64,000 nt of DNA, taken from assembly GCA_025531455.1 (NCBI GenBank), contig JAMYHL010000035.1, positions 434,001 through 498,000 of the forward strand. Reading direction: 5' to 3'. The DNA comes from Apiotrichum sp. Y4204 (lineage: Eukaryota; Basidiomycota; Tremellomycetes; Trichosporonales; Trichosporonaceae). Positions 45,919 through 58,700 of this stretch are shown piece by piece; positions within the stretch are counted from its first letter, which is position 1, and every line of letters begins with the position of its first letter. A program made the translations under genes and the position numbers. The notes below the pieces were generated by a model. It was given only the letters and a program-made list of their open reading frames with translations, made no database searches and had not been told where the DNA came from.

Positions 45919-47552
45919 AAGAGGGATCGAGGGAGAGATGGGAGGAACGAAGACAGACCCAAAAGGTGTAGCCAAGTGGTCACGGGATCACGGGGCCATC
46001 TGGGGCTCACAGAATGTGTAGCAAACTTTCTTTATTTCATCCCTCCCTTCTCTAGATTTTGGATAGCCCCTAATCGTTTTAGCGTAATTCTGAAGCTGCA
46101 AAGCAAAGGAAAGCGTTTAGACTGTGATCTCTCTCTATTATCTAGCTCTGCAACCAGACCTATCACAGTCTAACTAGAGAGACTAATAAGCGTGCTCTGC
46201 TGGCCAGGTGCCTGCAATGTGCAACACATACTCCCTGCCAGGGCCAACTTTAGCCTAACCCTGCCCTCTCTGCCATCCAATCCTCTGCTCTCGTGCCCAC
46301 CTCTTCGTCGTAGTGCCCATTTTTATCGCGCAGATGCGCCTCTGACGCCCGTGCGACATGTTCGGAATGGGCCTGGCCGTCCCTACTGCGCCTGTGTGCC
46401 TCTGGGGAGAAGGGAAGGAGCGGCAGTCCAGTCCGATGCGCCCCCTGGCCTGTAGGCCCCTGTCCAGGTCCAGGCGGTCCTCTCCACCCCACTCTCTCTG
46501 TGTCCAGAACCCACCGCCGCCGCCGCCGCCGTCGCCGCCACTGCGCGCGCTCTACTGCGGCTCTCAAGCCTGTCTTCCCTCTTGTCCTCTCTCCTGTTAC
46601 ATTGAATTAATCACCTGCTCACGCCCCTCTCTTCTCTCTCCCCTTCCCCCCTCTCTGTGCCCCCAATATTCCCTCGCTCTCCTTCCCGTCGCCATCATCA
46701 TCCACCCAACCCACACCTGACCTCCTCCCTCCCCCCCTTTGGTCACTACCACACCACCACACTGCCACTACTACTGTCCCATTCACCCTCACCACGACCA
46801 TCTCCAGTCCATCCGCCACTATCACATATCCATCCTCCGTCGCATCCAAAGAACAACCTTTGTCTGCCTTTCCTCCTGTAACCATCTACACCGCTCTCTC
46901 CGTCTTCTTCTTATTATTCCTCCTCTTCTTTCACTTCTTCCAATCTCATTCCCCTCTTCCCCCGTCACTCCTGTGCACTCCCACTCCACTCTCACATTCC
47001 CATACACACGCTCACGGTCCTCTTTCCAACAGCATCTCTCGCTTTGGCCGTGTCTTCCCTCCCCGCCAGCAACCGACAGACAATTCCGACCAAATTCAAT
47101 CCATCGATCTCATTTCCCACCACGGACACTTGCCCCGCCCTCGACGTGTGTGTGTGTGTGTGCGCCCCCGCCCCGCCTCGCCGTCATTATACAACCACAG
47201 CGCCCCTGGCTTGATTGCACTCGAACAGTGTACCAGACACAGCCCAGCACTCAGAGGACATCTTTCGTCGTGACACAAGCCCGTTCACGTTGTCTAGCAA
47301 CCTCGCCTCGAACAGGACATATACGATCTCCGATCCCGAATAGCTCTGGGTTCATTCCCCCACTCTCCGTCTCTCATACAATTCGTTGACGAGTGTTGAA
47401 CTCTTATCGTTAACAGAATCGGTCTTCCTCCCGTCGTATTTGCAAGTCCCCGCAACGTTCCCCCTCGGTTGTTTCCTCTGTCACGCCGTTATTGGATCTC
47501 TAGAGGTTGTAGCTCCATCGATTGACCAACATACCCACCTGGATTCGGCACA

Positions 47553-48449
47553 ATGAACCCTCATAAGATGGTAAGTGCTGTCCGTCTATTTCCCGCATCG
47601 CGTCTGGACCGACACCGTACCACGGCTGTCGGAGCATGTGTGTCGGCATTGACTCTGCGTGCTCTGCGCTGTGTGCGACCATCCATCCCTTATCGGAGAA
47701 CCATCAGCTGACCACCAGAACAAGGTTGACGTCTCGGTATGTTGCCCTGCCCACCGACATGACCCCTCACATAGACTCTCGGATGGCCACCCATGTCGGT
47801 CAGATCGCTAATCGTCACAGGCCATGAACGAGCAGGAGCTCAAGGCTTTCAAGCTTTATGGCAAGGTCCCTGCTAAGAACATTCTTACCAAGATGCAGAA
47901 GGTAGGCCTCACCACCGCTAACTTCTCTAACACCGCAGGACAGGAAGTACTTCGACTCTGGTGACTATATGATGTCCAAGGCTGGTGTCAACCAGGCCCA
48001 GCCTGTTGGCACTGCGATCCCCACTCCTGAAGGGTGCGTTCTCTCGAGATCATGAACCTGCAGAAACTGACCTCGATCAGTCTTCCCCACGCTTCGCCGC
48101 CTCAGAACGGCAACCTCGGTTCCTCGCCCAACACCAACCAGGGCATCCCCTTCCCCATGGCGAACATGGACCGTCGCCCGTCCGCCGCCCTTGTCGGCGT
48201 CGGCATCTCGCCCGCTGCCACAAGCGAAGCCATGGCCGTGCCCACCAACCACCAGAGGAGACCTTCCGAGTCGTGAGCTTGGAGACCCCGTGTAGAACAC
48301 TAACCTCCAGGCTCCGCATCTCCCCGCCCGGCACGTTCCGCGAGCCGCAGCCCCCATCCTCCTACCCCATCCACCACGGCAGCCTGAGCTCTTCTCCCAT
48401 CAAGACCAGTGCACTCGCCCGCCGGGCCGACGAGGAGATGGAGGTCTGA
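47553..48449 (+). CDS. IGO1: Endosulfine-family PP2A-B55 inhibitor (Igo1/ENSA)
   Basis: When phosphorylated by the Greatwall/Rim15 kinase, endosulfines inhibit PP2A-B55, controlling mitotic entry and, in yeast, entry into quiescence. Coding exons: 47553-47570 (18 nt), 47719-47736 (18 nt), 47821-47901, 47939 onward to near 48033, then two more ending at TGA 48447-48449. The product begins MNPHKM, NKVDVS, AMNEQELKAFKLYGKVPAKN, then QKDRKYFDSGDYMMSKAG, with the hallmark FDSGDY whose serine is the kinase site. The C-terminal half is Ser/Pro-rich and disordered. About 180 residues, typical for fungi. Two consecutive 18-nt coding exons are unusual. A very long C/T-rich upstream region suggests an extended leader. 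Confidence 0.92.
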
Positions 48450-50308
48450 GAGGAGCCAAGGTTTCTCTGACGAGCGACAGAGGTTAGGCGAATTTTATCA
48501 AACGGAAGCCGCGACCGGGGCTTCACATATCAAGACAATTGCGGCTCCGCCGCTTGTGAGCCGCGCGATTGGGGTGTCGTTGGATAGGTCACCAGAAGGT
48601 GCGGAGAGTGAAGCGGAGAGGATGACAGAAAGCGGTGCGGGAGAGAAAGAGTAGGAGCGTGTTGAGAGTAGAAGCGCACCGCACGCCACGCAAAGCTCCA
48701 GTTGACTTGCGTGCAGTCCTCGAGTCCGCGGCATGGGGCAGAGGCGCAAGCCGAACCCCCTCTTGGTCTCTGGTTTCCTCCTTGTTTTAACAATGTATCA
48801 CCATCATGCGAATGCACGAATCGATAAACGACCGTACCGCGTCAAGAGCGACACGGGTCGCGCCGGCGCATGCGAGTGCGAGAAGCGATGCGCCTCAGTA
48901 GGACCACGCGGGGACAGCGGACAGCGGATAGCGGGGCATGGACAGCAGCGAGCACATCGGCGGACCCAGTCGCGTCTGCACTTCTGACCGAAATGGCCAT
49001 CTAACCTGCAAGTGGCGAATCGTGATGAACACTCGCCACCCGTCGTTCAAACACGAACAAAGATACATACCACACACAACATTTGCATCACACCAACACG
49101 GTGGAGCGGGGCGCAGCACAGGGATATGAGATGGGTGGTGGGAAGGATAAATAAAATACTGGGCGACAACGACATCCCCGCGGATCCACTCTCGCAGGTA
49201 ACGCCAATAGCCACTGATCCACTGACCTATCCCTTTCACCCTGCCTACGGCCTGCATGGTGACAATGGCATGGTGACGTGCCGGCCGCGCCCGAAACACG
49301 CCGTCTAACAGCGTTTCGCTGATCGAGATCCGGTGCCCGTCCCGGGTGCCGGGTGCCGCGTGGCACTGGGCGCCACTGCTCCTATCGGGGCCTCGGGGCG
49401 CTCTAACAAAGGCAGTGAATAAGTTCTGAGCGGTGAAGACAACTACTGTACAGCGCTACATTCTGCTCTTGACGCACATGTTTCGTGCACATCCCAAATA
49501 CAGTCTCCCAATCATGCGCTCGGCGTCCTAGGATGCCGGCGATCCGTGCTCTGCGCAACAGTGGAGCTAGGTGGCGCATACCGTATAATGTCCAAGTGGC
49601 GCGGGCGCACGCGGTGTCGAGTGCGAGAGTACGCCAGAGTGATAGTGAGGGTCGAGAGTTGAGAGTTCACCCCGCACACACCGACTGTGCCGCTTCACTC
49701 CGGAGACAATGGATACGCGGATATGCGGTTGGCTCGAGTCCTGCCGGCCTTGGTTCGGATCTTGCCTGTGCTTGTTGTGCTTCTGTCACGCGCGGCGCTC
49801 GCCGCCCGGCGCCACATCTAGACTACGGGTGGTCGGAGCGCCGGAGGGTTGGGGAAGTCGGGATGGGGGGGTTGGGCCCGATCTCCCGATTGATCACGGT
49901 CGGATGCAAGTGGGTGGCGAACAGATGTGGGGATCGGAGATCGGCCGCGGGATCACGCGAGTCCGGAGCCCAATCCCAATTGCGAGTCCGCGATCGCCGC
50001 TTATCAAGTGACCAGTTCTTTTGTTCCTGCCGCGTCGTTGGGCGTGCGTCGCTCGAAAATTGGTTACCCATTTCATACAGCGACGACGTTCCTATTTTAC
50101 TCTTATCATGCCAGGCTGTGCAGGCACGTCTCGTGATCACAAGTGAGGCTACAGAACTCCTCACCACTCGTCCTATTTCACAATTGACCTCTTCCTCTTC
50201 GTATCCTATACGGCCTCCTATGTGACTCGTCTTCCTTGGGTTCATACGTTCCTTCGTTGTCGGTCGTGTCCAGGACATTATGCGTGAATCGTCAAGTTTG
50301 GTCTTCGT
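48450..50308. other. Convergent spacer between IGO1 and coiled-coil orphan 2
   Basis: About 1.86 kb between two 3' ends. A plus-strand open frame (49485-50225) lacks an ATG start and any recognisable motif. No RNA gene was recognised. Nothing else supportable. Confidence 0.45.
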
Positions 50309-53300
50309 CTAATTCTTGCGCTGGGCACGGGTGCTAAGCAGCACACTGCGGGGCCGGGGGAGGGGGACCGAATGCGTGCGCACCTTGCTTGACTTGGTGG
50401 GCGTGGTGGCCGTCGAGGTCGCGGTCGACGCTGAGCGGCCAGAGCCAGAGCCGGTGGGAGACACGTTGTCCGGTGGTGCCGAGTTGTGTTTTGCCGTCGG
50501 CGTGAGTGGCATGTCCTTTTCCCTGCTGTCGGGCGAGGTCATAAAGCTCATGATTGGTTCGCCAGGGAACGCCTTGGAGGGACGCGCGGGCACCGGGGAC
50601 GTAACTGCGCGTTTGAGGCGCAGCTTCTTGTTGGTCGGCGAGGGCGTGTCGCGGTCCTTGAGGCGCGACACAATGGGAGAACGCTTATCTCCGGGCGTAG
50701 CAACTCGAGACATGGACCGCTTCTTGTTGCGCAGCGGCGAGACGGCCGGCGACGCCTGCGACTGACGGCGTATCATGTTGACCTCGAGATCCTTGGAGAG
50801 CACATGATGGTGCAGCATGGCGCGCTCCTCGTCAAGATGGACGATACGCTTTTCGAGTGCCGCCTCTGTGATTGTCGCGGCGGCCGCCTTCTGGCGCAGC
50901 ATGTCGAGCTCGTTCTTCCACTGGTGGCCGATGAGCTTGAGGCGGTCCAGTTCCGCCTGGCACATCTTGTTGCGCTGGAAGTAGTCTGCCGCGCGGCTGC
51001 GGTGCGTCTCGGCCTCCTCCTTCGTCGTCGCGAGCTCGGCCCTGAGACCCTTGACCTCGGTTTGAAGAGTGATGACGTCCTCGCGCAGCTCGCTCATGTC
51101 GCGTCGGCAGACGCGCTTGTGGCGATCGAACTGGTAGGTCACGTCCTTGAGCTCGATATCCTTGGCGTCGACCGTGCGGCGGAGCGCGATGAGATCCGTC
51201 TCCTGGTCGACAACAGTGTTGACCGCCGAGTCCTGTGAGCGGAGCGACTCGTCTGCGGACATTTCCGTTGCCTCCCGCAACAGGACGGTCAGCTGCTCTA
51301 TGCGTTCCTCTAGCCGAGGGATCGTGAGCTCCTCGGCGCGGTAAGCACGCATCTCTTCCTACAAGTCAGTTCCGTCGGTTTTCAGGGAGACTCACCACAC
51401 AGAGCTTGCGATCGGACGTCTCAAGCTCCCTCTGCAGGATGGCATACTTCTTGTCGAGCTCCTCGCGATCCTCCTCATATTTGGCCCGGGCAGCCTCGAG
51501 TTCCTCCTCAAGCTTGGTGCGCGAGGTACGCATCTCCTCCTCATGCTTCACGCGGGCGGCGTCGAGCTCCTCCTTGTAGAAGCCCGCCGTCTTCCACGCA
51601 TTCTCCTGCTCCTTGATGGCCTCGACGAGCTCAGCCGAGACCTCCTCGCACTCGCTACGCTCAGCCTGGAGCATAACCCGCGCCTCGTCTACTTCAAACT
51701 TGGCATCCGAGAGATCCTGGCCAAGCTCGTGAATTGTTGTCTCCCTGGCATTCAACTCGAGTTGCACAGAGGTGAGTTCGCGCGTGCGCTCGGCGAGCAA
51801 CTTTTGGGCCAATTCCAGCTCCTCCTGGAGCGACTGCTGCGTGTCTATGTGAACAACGCGCTGTTCTTCCATCCGCTTGACCACAGCCGACAGCTTGCCG
51901 TTTTCGTTCTTGCTGTTGTCGTTCTGCACTCGGAGTGTGGCGTATCTCTCCTCAAGCTCCTTGTGGGTGGACTGAAGGACGTCGACACTCGTCTCGTTGG
52001 CCACCAGGGCTGAACGAGCTTGTTCCAGTGCTAAAGTCAGTGTGGTTTATTGATAGCCGGCAACTCACAAAGCTCGAGCTCCATTACTCGCTTGAAGAGC
52101 GCGCTATTCCCTTGAGGGGCGACTGTTTCCAGAAGATTCCGGTTCGGAGACGTCTCGGGAGGGGCAGAAACGTGTGACCTGGGACCGGGGAACGGGTGCT
52201 GGAACTCGGGCAGGCCACAAGTGTGCACTGGGGTTTCCGTGCGCTCAGTGGACGCCGACGAAATACCAAGCGCAGACAAGCTCATCCTGTTGGTTGACAT
52301 GGACATCTCGCGGGACGCCTCCTCGATAGTGGAAAGTTGCGAGCAGGGCCAAGCAGGGCACGGGTGGGGTGCGCCGAATGAGTCTTCGGACTCGCCCCAT
52401 GAATGGCGTGGCTGGGAAGAAGCGGACGACTGGCCCCCACCGTGGAGGGACAGGAAGCGTTCCTCGTCTGTCACGGGCTGGAAGTCCTCGTCATCATCCT
52501 GTAAGTTGGCGAACGCAGCCCATGCCCGCTCGTGCTCGGAGGATAACATTGATCCGGTGCGGGGTTCCGTTGGCGTCGCGAGGTTCGTGTCGAGCGGCGA
52601 AGGGTCGCGGTCGAGGGTTGGTGTGTCGGCGGGGCCCATCTGTGAGTGGCCACTGTCGGTGCGCTCCTCCGCCCGCAGTATGCAAATACGAGCATCAGCC
52701 TCAATCGGCTCTCCTTGAACACCCGTCTCGGGACGGAGCGCAACGTCGCGGTCATGAATGTCGCTCCCAATGCTTGAAGTCTCATCGGCTGCACCCATGG
52801 CGACCTGCGTCAAGGGGCGAGGCTGAAGGAAGAGTGACGCACGGGAGCGAACCGAGCCACCGACCGAAGCCAGTTCCGAGAGCAACTCCGAGTCCTCCTC
52901 AAAGTACGCCTCCGACATGGTCGAGTCGTATTCGGATACCTGGGTTATGCAGAAGGTATCGCTTTGGCGCGCTGGGATTAGATTATGGGGGATAAGAGAC
53001 TTCTGCGCCTCGTCAAAGCCCTCACTGTGCTTGGTCGGCTCGCTGGTGGTTGAGGACCGGGTGGATGTGGACATGGACGGGCTGCGGGTGGATCCAAACG
53101 GCTCCTCCACTTCGGTACCGAGACGCTCCGCATCCATGAGCTCGCGCTCCGACTCGAGGAGGCGATCAAGGACGTCAATGTCGAAACTCCCAAGGGAGAT
53201 GTGCGTCGTTTCAGTAGCGTGGGTTGATGTCGACGCTGACAGGTGTTGACTGTGCTCGAGTGGCACAAGATTTTGGTTTTCCGGCTCCACCATTGTGGTA

Positions 53301-54781
53301 GAGCTGATTGGAGTGTTGAGTGGCTGGTATGCTGATGGGCTCGGGAGGAGGTTACCACTGCCACGGGCGCAAAGGCTGCGTCCGAGACTGCGCCCCATGC
53401 TGCTGACCCGGCTGCCGGCGGCGCTGGCGGTGGAGCTCCCGACGTCCTCGGAGCGGTACCGGCGGTGCGAGAGGGGCGAAGGTGATGGGTCACGTTTGTG
53501 GTCTTGGCGGCGGACAACACGGTCGCTTTGGGGTGAGCCTTTTGTGCCAAACTCGAGTGCCACTTCCGTTGGCGGGCGGTTTTGCAGGCGACGGAGGAAG
53601 GGCACAGTGGGCGACGGCGGCGGGAGGTTAAGCGCCGACGCGGCCCGCGTGGGAGTCGGGGGACGCACGGAGGGGCCACTCGTACTGTTGTGACTGATAA
53701 CGCTCAGGTTACTGATGCACGCGTCGGGGCGGGAGAAGAAGCTTGGTGAGTGGCTTGCGCTGAGTGTGTTTGATTTTGGAGGTGGCGCACGCGCGTTGTC
53801 GGCAGTCACGAGGATCGGAACGGGCGGCACCTCGACGGCGGGGACGCTTTTGCTGTTCTTGATGCTGCGCTTGCGCAGACGGCCGCGCATAGTAAGGCTG
53901 CCGGTGACGCTTTTGCTCTTCGACGTCTGCGGCGCCGTGGCGCTCATATCCTTGTTTTCCTCGTCGCCACGCAGTGCGACCGCTGCAGCGGCCGCCTTGC
54001 GCTTCCAGGTGCGATTCCTGAGCGCACTAATGGAGGCGTGGTTTGTGATGCTCCGCAGGAAGCTGCGCTGCCGCCTCACGGAATGGGGGCGGCTGGAGTC
54101 GTCGGAGAGTGGGATCGTAGACATGGGTGGTACTGTAGGTGAGGTGGGAGGGGGATGAGGGGGCGTGTTTATCAGGAAGTGAGCAGATATAGCTGAGCCC
54201 AACATGTTGGTGTTGGGGCAGCTGCTTGCAGTGTTTGCTCCAGCGGTGTTCTGTGTGTTTGTCGCGCGTCTCTCTGCGCTCGAGGGCAGTTGCAGAGGTT
54301 GCGGCATTGGCAGCGGCTGGCGCCCAGAATGTCCGATCATCATCTCGTGCGCATCGCTCGTCGACTTTGTCGCGCGGTGGCGGCCGTGGCGGAACTTGCG
54401 GCGGAGGGAGAGGAACGTGCGGGCCGTGGCGGGCGTCGCCGGCGGCGTGGGGGCGGCGGCCATAGGAACAGGAGGGGAAACGCCAAAGCCGGCAGCGGCA
54501 AAGGTTGCCTGGAATGGATCGGCAGGAGTGGCAGGAAACGAAGGACGGGCAGGGGTCGGTGTGCGGAGATCGCGATCGACGACGAGGCTGCTCCTGTGCG
54601 GCGGGATGAGCACGGCCGGCGGGCGGCGCCGGGGCGTGGCGGCCTGCCGCGCTGGTACGGGGGGCGGGGCGTTCTCGGACCGCGCGTGCAAGAGGCGCTG
54701 GGTTATGCGGTGGAGAATGTCGAGGGGGAGCACGTCCGAGCCGGCGGGGTCGCGCGACTCGGGCGACGGGCGGGCGGGCAT
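50309..54781 (-). CDS. Large orphan protein: disordered N-terminus, long C-terminal coiled coil
   Basis: I do not recognise this gene. Three exons: 54781 to about 52073, about 52034-51396 and about 51361-50309, giving roughly 1465 residues. The start reads MPARPSPESRDPAGSDVLPL; an upstream in-frame ATG at 54916 would add 45 residues and cannot be excluded. The first 850 residues are Ser/Pro/Thr-rich with basic patches (TFLSLRRKFRHGRHRATKS), no globular domain. From about residue 890 a long coiled coil runs for about 400 residues (LEQARSALVANETSVDVLQS, EELDAARVKHEEEMRTSRTK, LEERIEQLTVLLREATEMSA). The tail is basic with SP sites (RSPIVSRLKDRDTPSPTNKK). This architecture is common in septum, spindle-pole and cortical scaffold proteins, but no motif ties it to one. 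A minor intron inside exon 1 near 54130-54200 is possible. Confidence 0.62.
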
Positions 54782-55703
54782 CTTGAAGTTGTGGACTGTT
54801 GACGCCAAGATTGGAAGATGTGACGGTACATGTACTTTTGATGAGCGATGAAGAACAGGGAACTGCGAGCTTGGGAGCTTGGGGGTGGGCCAGCTCGTAG
54901 GGAGTGACACTGTCACGTCCAGTCACTGTTGGCCTTGACGATCTCAACGTCGATGTCGATATCGATAAACACAAGCACAATGTTTGGAGGTGTCAACACT
55001 GAAGTTGGCCATTGACGGCGCTGGCGTGTCCCCGGATCGCATTCGCCCCACGGGTTAGTCGCGGCGTACAGTAGTGTGGGCTGGGGGAAGCAGAGGGTGA
55101 TGGGAGGTGAGGGTGTCGAGGGCAGTGGTCGGGAGAAATCTTCACGATGGTCCGGGTTCCGGGCAGTCTATCCAGTCGAGTGAGTGGACCTTCGTTGACA
55201 TCGCATCTCATCTCACTTTGCGCTTTGTGCGCTGCCCGCAGACGCGCAGAACATGGGCAACTGGGGTGTTCTGGCCGACTGACCGTCAGGTTTTGTGAAT
55301 TTTGATCGTGACGAGCGATCTGTGCGACGAGGAGGCTTCAGCGCTGCACAGAGCTCCGGGCCATCATGGCAGCTGGTGGTCTGTGCTTACTGTCCAAACA
55401 TTGTCCCCCGAGTCGTGAGCGCGACCTGTTGGCTCTGTTGGCAGTCGAGTTCATCCCACGAGCTCAGAACGTATGGCATCTCGTCATTATGGCACCAAGT
55501 ATGTTTGCGGTGAGCTCTGACCACGTTCTTGCCCACGCAGCGCTCTGGTCGCCTCTGAGATGTACAGTACATGATATACATGAGCATCAGAGCATCATCT
55601 GTGATCGTAATCGTATTGTAGAATGTTCAATGCAGTGTGTGGAGTACTGTACAATGTCTGGATCATCACCCCCCTGGTCTAAAGGCGTCTTGCACTCTCT
55701 AGC
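54782..55703. promoter_or_regulatory. Region upstream of coiled-coil orphan 2 and downstream of SRS2
   Basis: About 0.9 kb. A GTCGATGTCGATATCGATA string near 54950-54968 repeats a GTCGAT core. Presumed promoter for orphan 2. No gene seen. Confidence 0.45.
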
Positions 55704-58700
55704 TCACTCTGTCCTGCCCCGTTTATTGCTTCCCCAAGGTGCCAGGGAGCGCCGCATACCAAGGCGCTTCGTTCCTCGCGCCAGAGGAATCGCCGTCCCT
55801 TCCTCGCCGTTCCCTGAAAATATACCATCAGCCTGTCTGGCAGTCCCGGCTGCAGCCCTTCCAGTTCCAGGATCGCTATTGTTAGTGGTGCTGGCTCTCG
55901 AGAGGAAGGCATTTGCCTCTGGAAGGGGAATACGCCCGCGAGATCCAACCGTCGGAGAAGCTGTGGCCGGGGGCTCTGGAAGTCCGAGGGATTTCATTGC
56001 CGCCAGTGATGAAGTGCTTCCGGCTGTGAAGCTGGACAGGCTGGCAGCTGGACGCTGGGTCTCGCCCGCAAATGTAAAGGGTAGAGGCGCAGGCATATTG
56101 CGATTCGACGACTGCAGCTTCTGAACAGGGGCTTTGGGGATCGGGGGTGCTGTGTGCGGTGGAATAAAGGATTTGGCACTCGAGAAGGCAACAAAGCCGG
56201 GCCTGGACCCGGTCGATGATGCTGGAGCATACTCGTCCGCATCGCTGGCCCAATACTCAAACCCTCGAGACATGTGTCCGGGTCTGTCTCGTCGGGAGAA
56301 TGGATTCCGATCACGTTCTGGTGCGTCCCATGTTGAGAGCGGTGGTGCTGAACGCGTGTAGTGTAGGATCATCGCTTTGGTTGCACTTTGATCAGGAGCT
56401 GGTCGCCCAAGCATTACTGCCATCTGTCCGCGCACTGCATCATCAATCGCCGGGAGTGTTGACGTGAAGATGTCCTGAAGTCAGCGCCGCGAGATAACCA
56501 CTGACATACCGTATTCCGGCGCAGCGACTTATCCACGAACTCGCTGAGGTTGCGTTCTTGCGTGTCGCCGCCAAGCATGCGGCTCATTGAGTGGGAGAGG
56601 GTCTGTCGTTAGGGCTGCTAATTCACATACATAGTTGGTAGCGACTGACGAGAAACAATTGGGCTCTTGTCATGGCAACATAGAGCAAGCGACGTTCCTC
56701 TGCAATTTCCTTCTCCTCCACACAGCGTGCCGATGGGAACGTCCCATGCTCAACTGCTTGTTAAATATGCCAATAATAGCGCTCACCAGCTGGGATAAAG
56801 ACAACGGGCCATTCCAGCCCCTTGGCCGAATGAACAGTGGAAATTGTGACCTTCTATGGCCGGTTAGATACGTTTCGCTGTTTGACGTACTGGAACATGT
56901 GCGCCGTCTTCACTAACCTCCGTGTCAGTTGACAGCATGGATGACTGGAGGAAGAAGCGCAACGGGCTTTGTCTGTTATGAGTTTTAGGTACGCAAGGTC
57001 CAACTCACCCATCACCTTCTGATTTCGGGGACGTGCTGGTGCTCTTGGTGTCGAGCTCCGATTCGTCCTCCGAAGAGAGGATTTCAATCACATCTTCCTC
57101 CTCCTCTACTTTCACCCTTGTCTTGACTTTCTTCTTCCCCGCAGAAGCGGAGACCACGCGTGCGACTGATGAATCTGAGCCCACATCCCGAAAAAGAGGA
57201 TGGAGTCGCGGCCCGTTGTCGTTTGTTGCTGCATGCTCTTGCAACTTCACCATGAGATCCTTGGCCGATGCAAATCCGTCATCCGTGGCCTCGTCCAGTC
57301 CCATTCCGGCCTGTCGTGCTTGTTCTTCAGCAACAATAACACTGTAGCTGATCTGAGAGGTCAGCGGCTCTACCCCACTGCTACGTACCAGTTCCTGAAC
57401 GTTCTCCCAACGCTGTTCAAAGTCGTCGAGCTGGCGGAGATGGTCTTCGTACTTCGTCTTCTTGATGATTAGAAGTATCATCTCCCGCACAGACAAGCCC
57501 TGACATTAGCTCGCGCGAACGAGACTCAGCTCACCTTGACGGCTGCACGACGTAATGAACGTACGGCACCAACAAACGGAGCAAGATCCCGCTTGACCGC
57601 GTTCGTGATTCCGCCAGTAAGTGGCTCCCCATCAATGATCCCTTGACAAAGCTCCATGGGAGAGACACCTTTCTTCTTCGCTGCCTCAACAATCTTGGCG
57701 ACAGACTGGGTGGTAAGTCCAATTATCATGGAGCACTCACCGTCTCTCCAAGACGACGTTTCGGAACGTTAACCACGCGCATGAATGCCGGCTTTGGGTC
57801 AGTCATTTCCTCTTTCGAATAAATCATACAGTAAAGTTGGGATTATCCGCGAGCTGCAAATACGCTAGCAAGTCCTTGATCTCCATTCGCTCAAAGAACT
57901 TGTGCCCTCCGATAATCCGATTCGGGATGCCCTCCTTCTGCAGTGCTGATTCAATCCCTCGAGACAGGGCATTGTATCTCACTGGCGTTAGCTGTCCGAC
58001 ACGAATCAGAAGCTCACGGAGGATGGAGAAGTCATCATACGTGAGCATCTCTCCTGAGTATGCAATGAGACGCTTAATCTCCGTTGCAATGAAGCTCGCC
58101 TCAATGACAGGAGTGGCGAAAAGCTTAAGCGTAACGGCAGTAGACTGGGGATGGGAGGTGTACAGGCTCTTCTTGATTCGGCCCGAGTCTGCCGTTAGCA
58201 CTCTGGATGTCAGACGTCACTGCAGCACATACCTTGCGAGACGATAGAGTGCGACGCGTCGAGAATCGCACCAGTACTTCGGTAGTTCTCCTCCAAACAA
58301 ATGACCTGCACACCCTCAAAATCCCTTGTCATGTGGTCGAGATTCTCCACTTCAGCTGAGCGCCAGCCGTAAATGCTCTGATCTGGGTCACCGACGATGC
58401 TGACACCACCATTCGCTAGCGCGAAGCACTTCATGAGCTCGTACTGTGTCGTGTTGGTGTCCTGGAACTCATCGACCAAAATGTGCCGACACGACTTGAG
58501 GATGTCGGGGTGCTGGGTGAATAGTCGTAGACCATAGAGGAGGAGATCGTCGAAATCGAGGGCATCGGCCTCGTGGAGCGTGATTTCATATTCCTCATAC
58601 AGCTCGGAGATGATGTGCAAGACGTCAGGGCCTTGAATTGCCATATCGTTTGTTGCCTTCTCCCGAGCTTTTGCTGCTCGCGCAGCCATGCCCTGCGGCG

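Larger units (their letters stand above)
42230..47552. other. 5.3-kb stretch without a supported gene upstream of IGO1
   Basis: By far the longest gene-free part of the window. Short open frames occur on all six frames, none with recognisable domains or consistent splicing. It holds small tandem repeats near 43384-43411, 43937-43977 and 44113-44145, a direct repeat GTGGGAACCCGCC at 43556-43568 and 43580-43592, a run of 17 G at 45902-45918, an AT-richer patch near 46020-46190, and a C/T-rich leader of about 900 bp (46560-47480) ahead of IGO1. It could hide a noncoding RNA or worn-out element; sequence alone does not decide. Confidence 0.5.

Noticed and set aside
49485..50225. 246-codon plus-strand frame between IGO1 and orphan 2
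   Set aside because: It has no ATG at its start, high Arg/Ser/Ala content and no recognisable motif.
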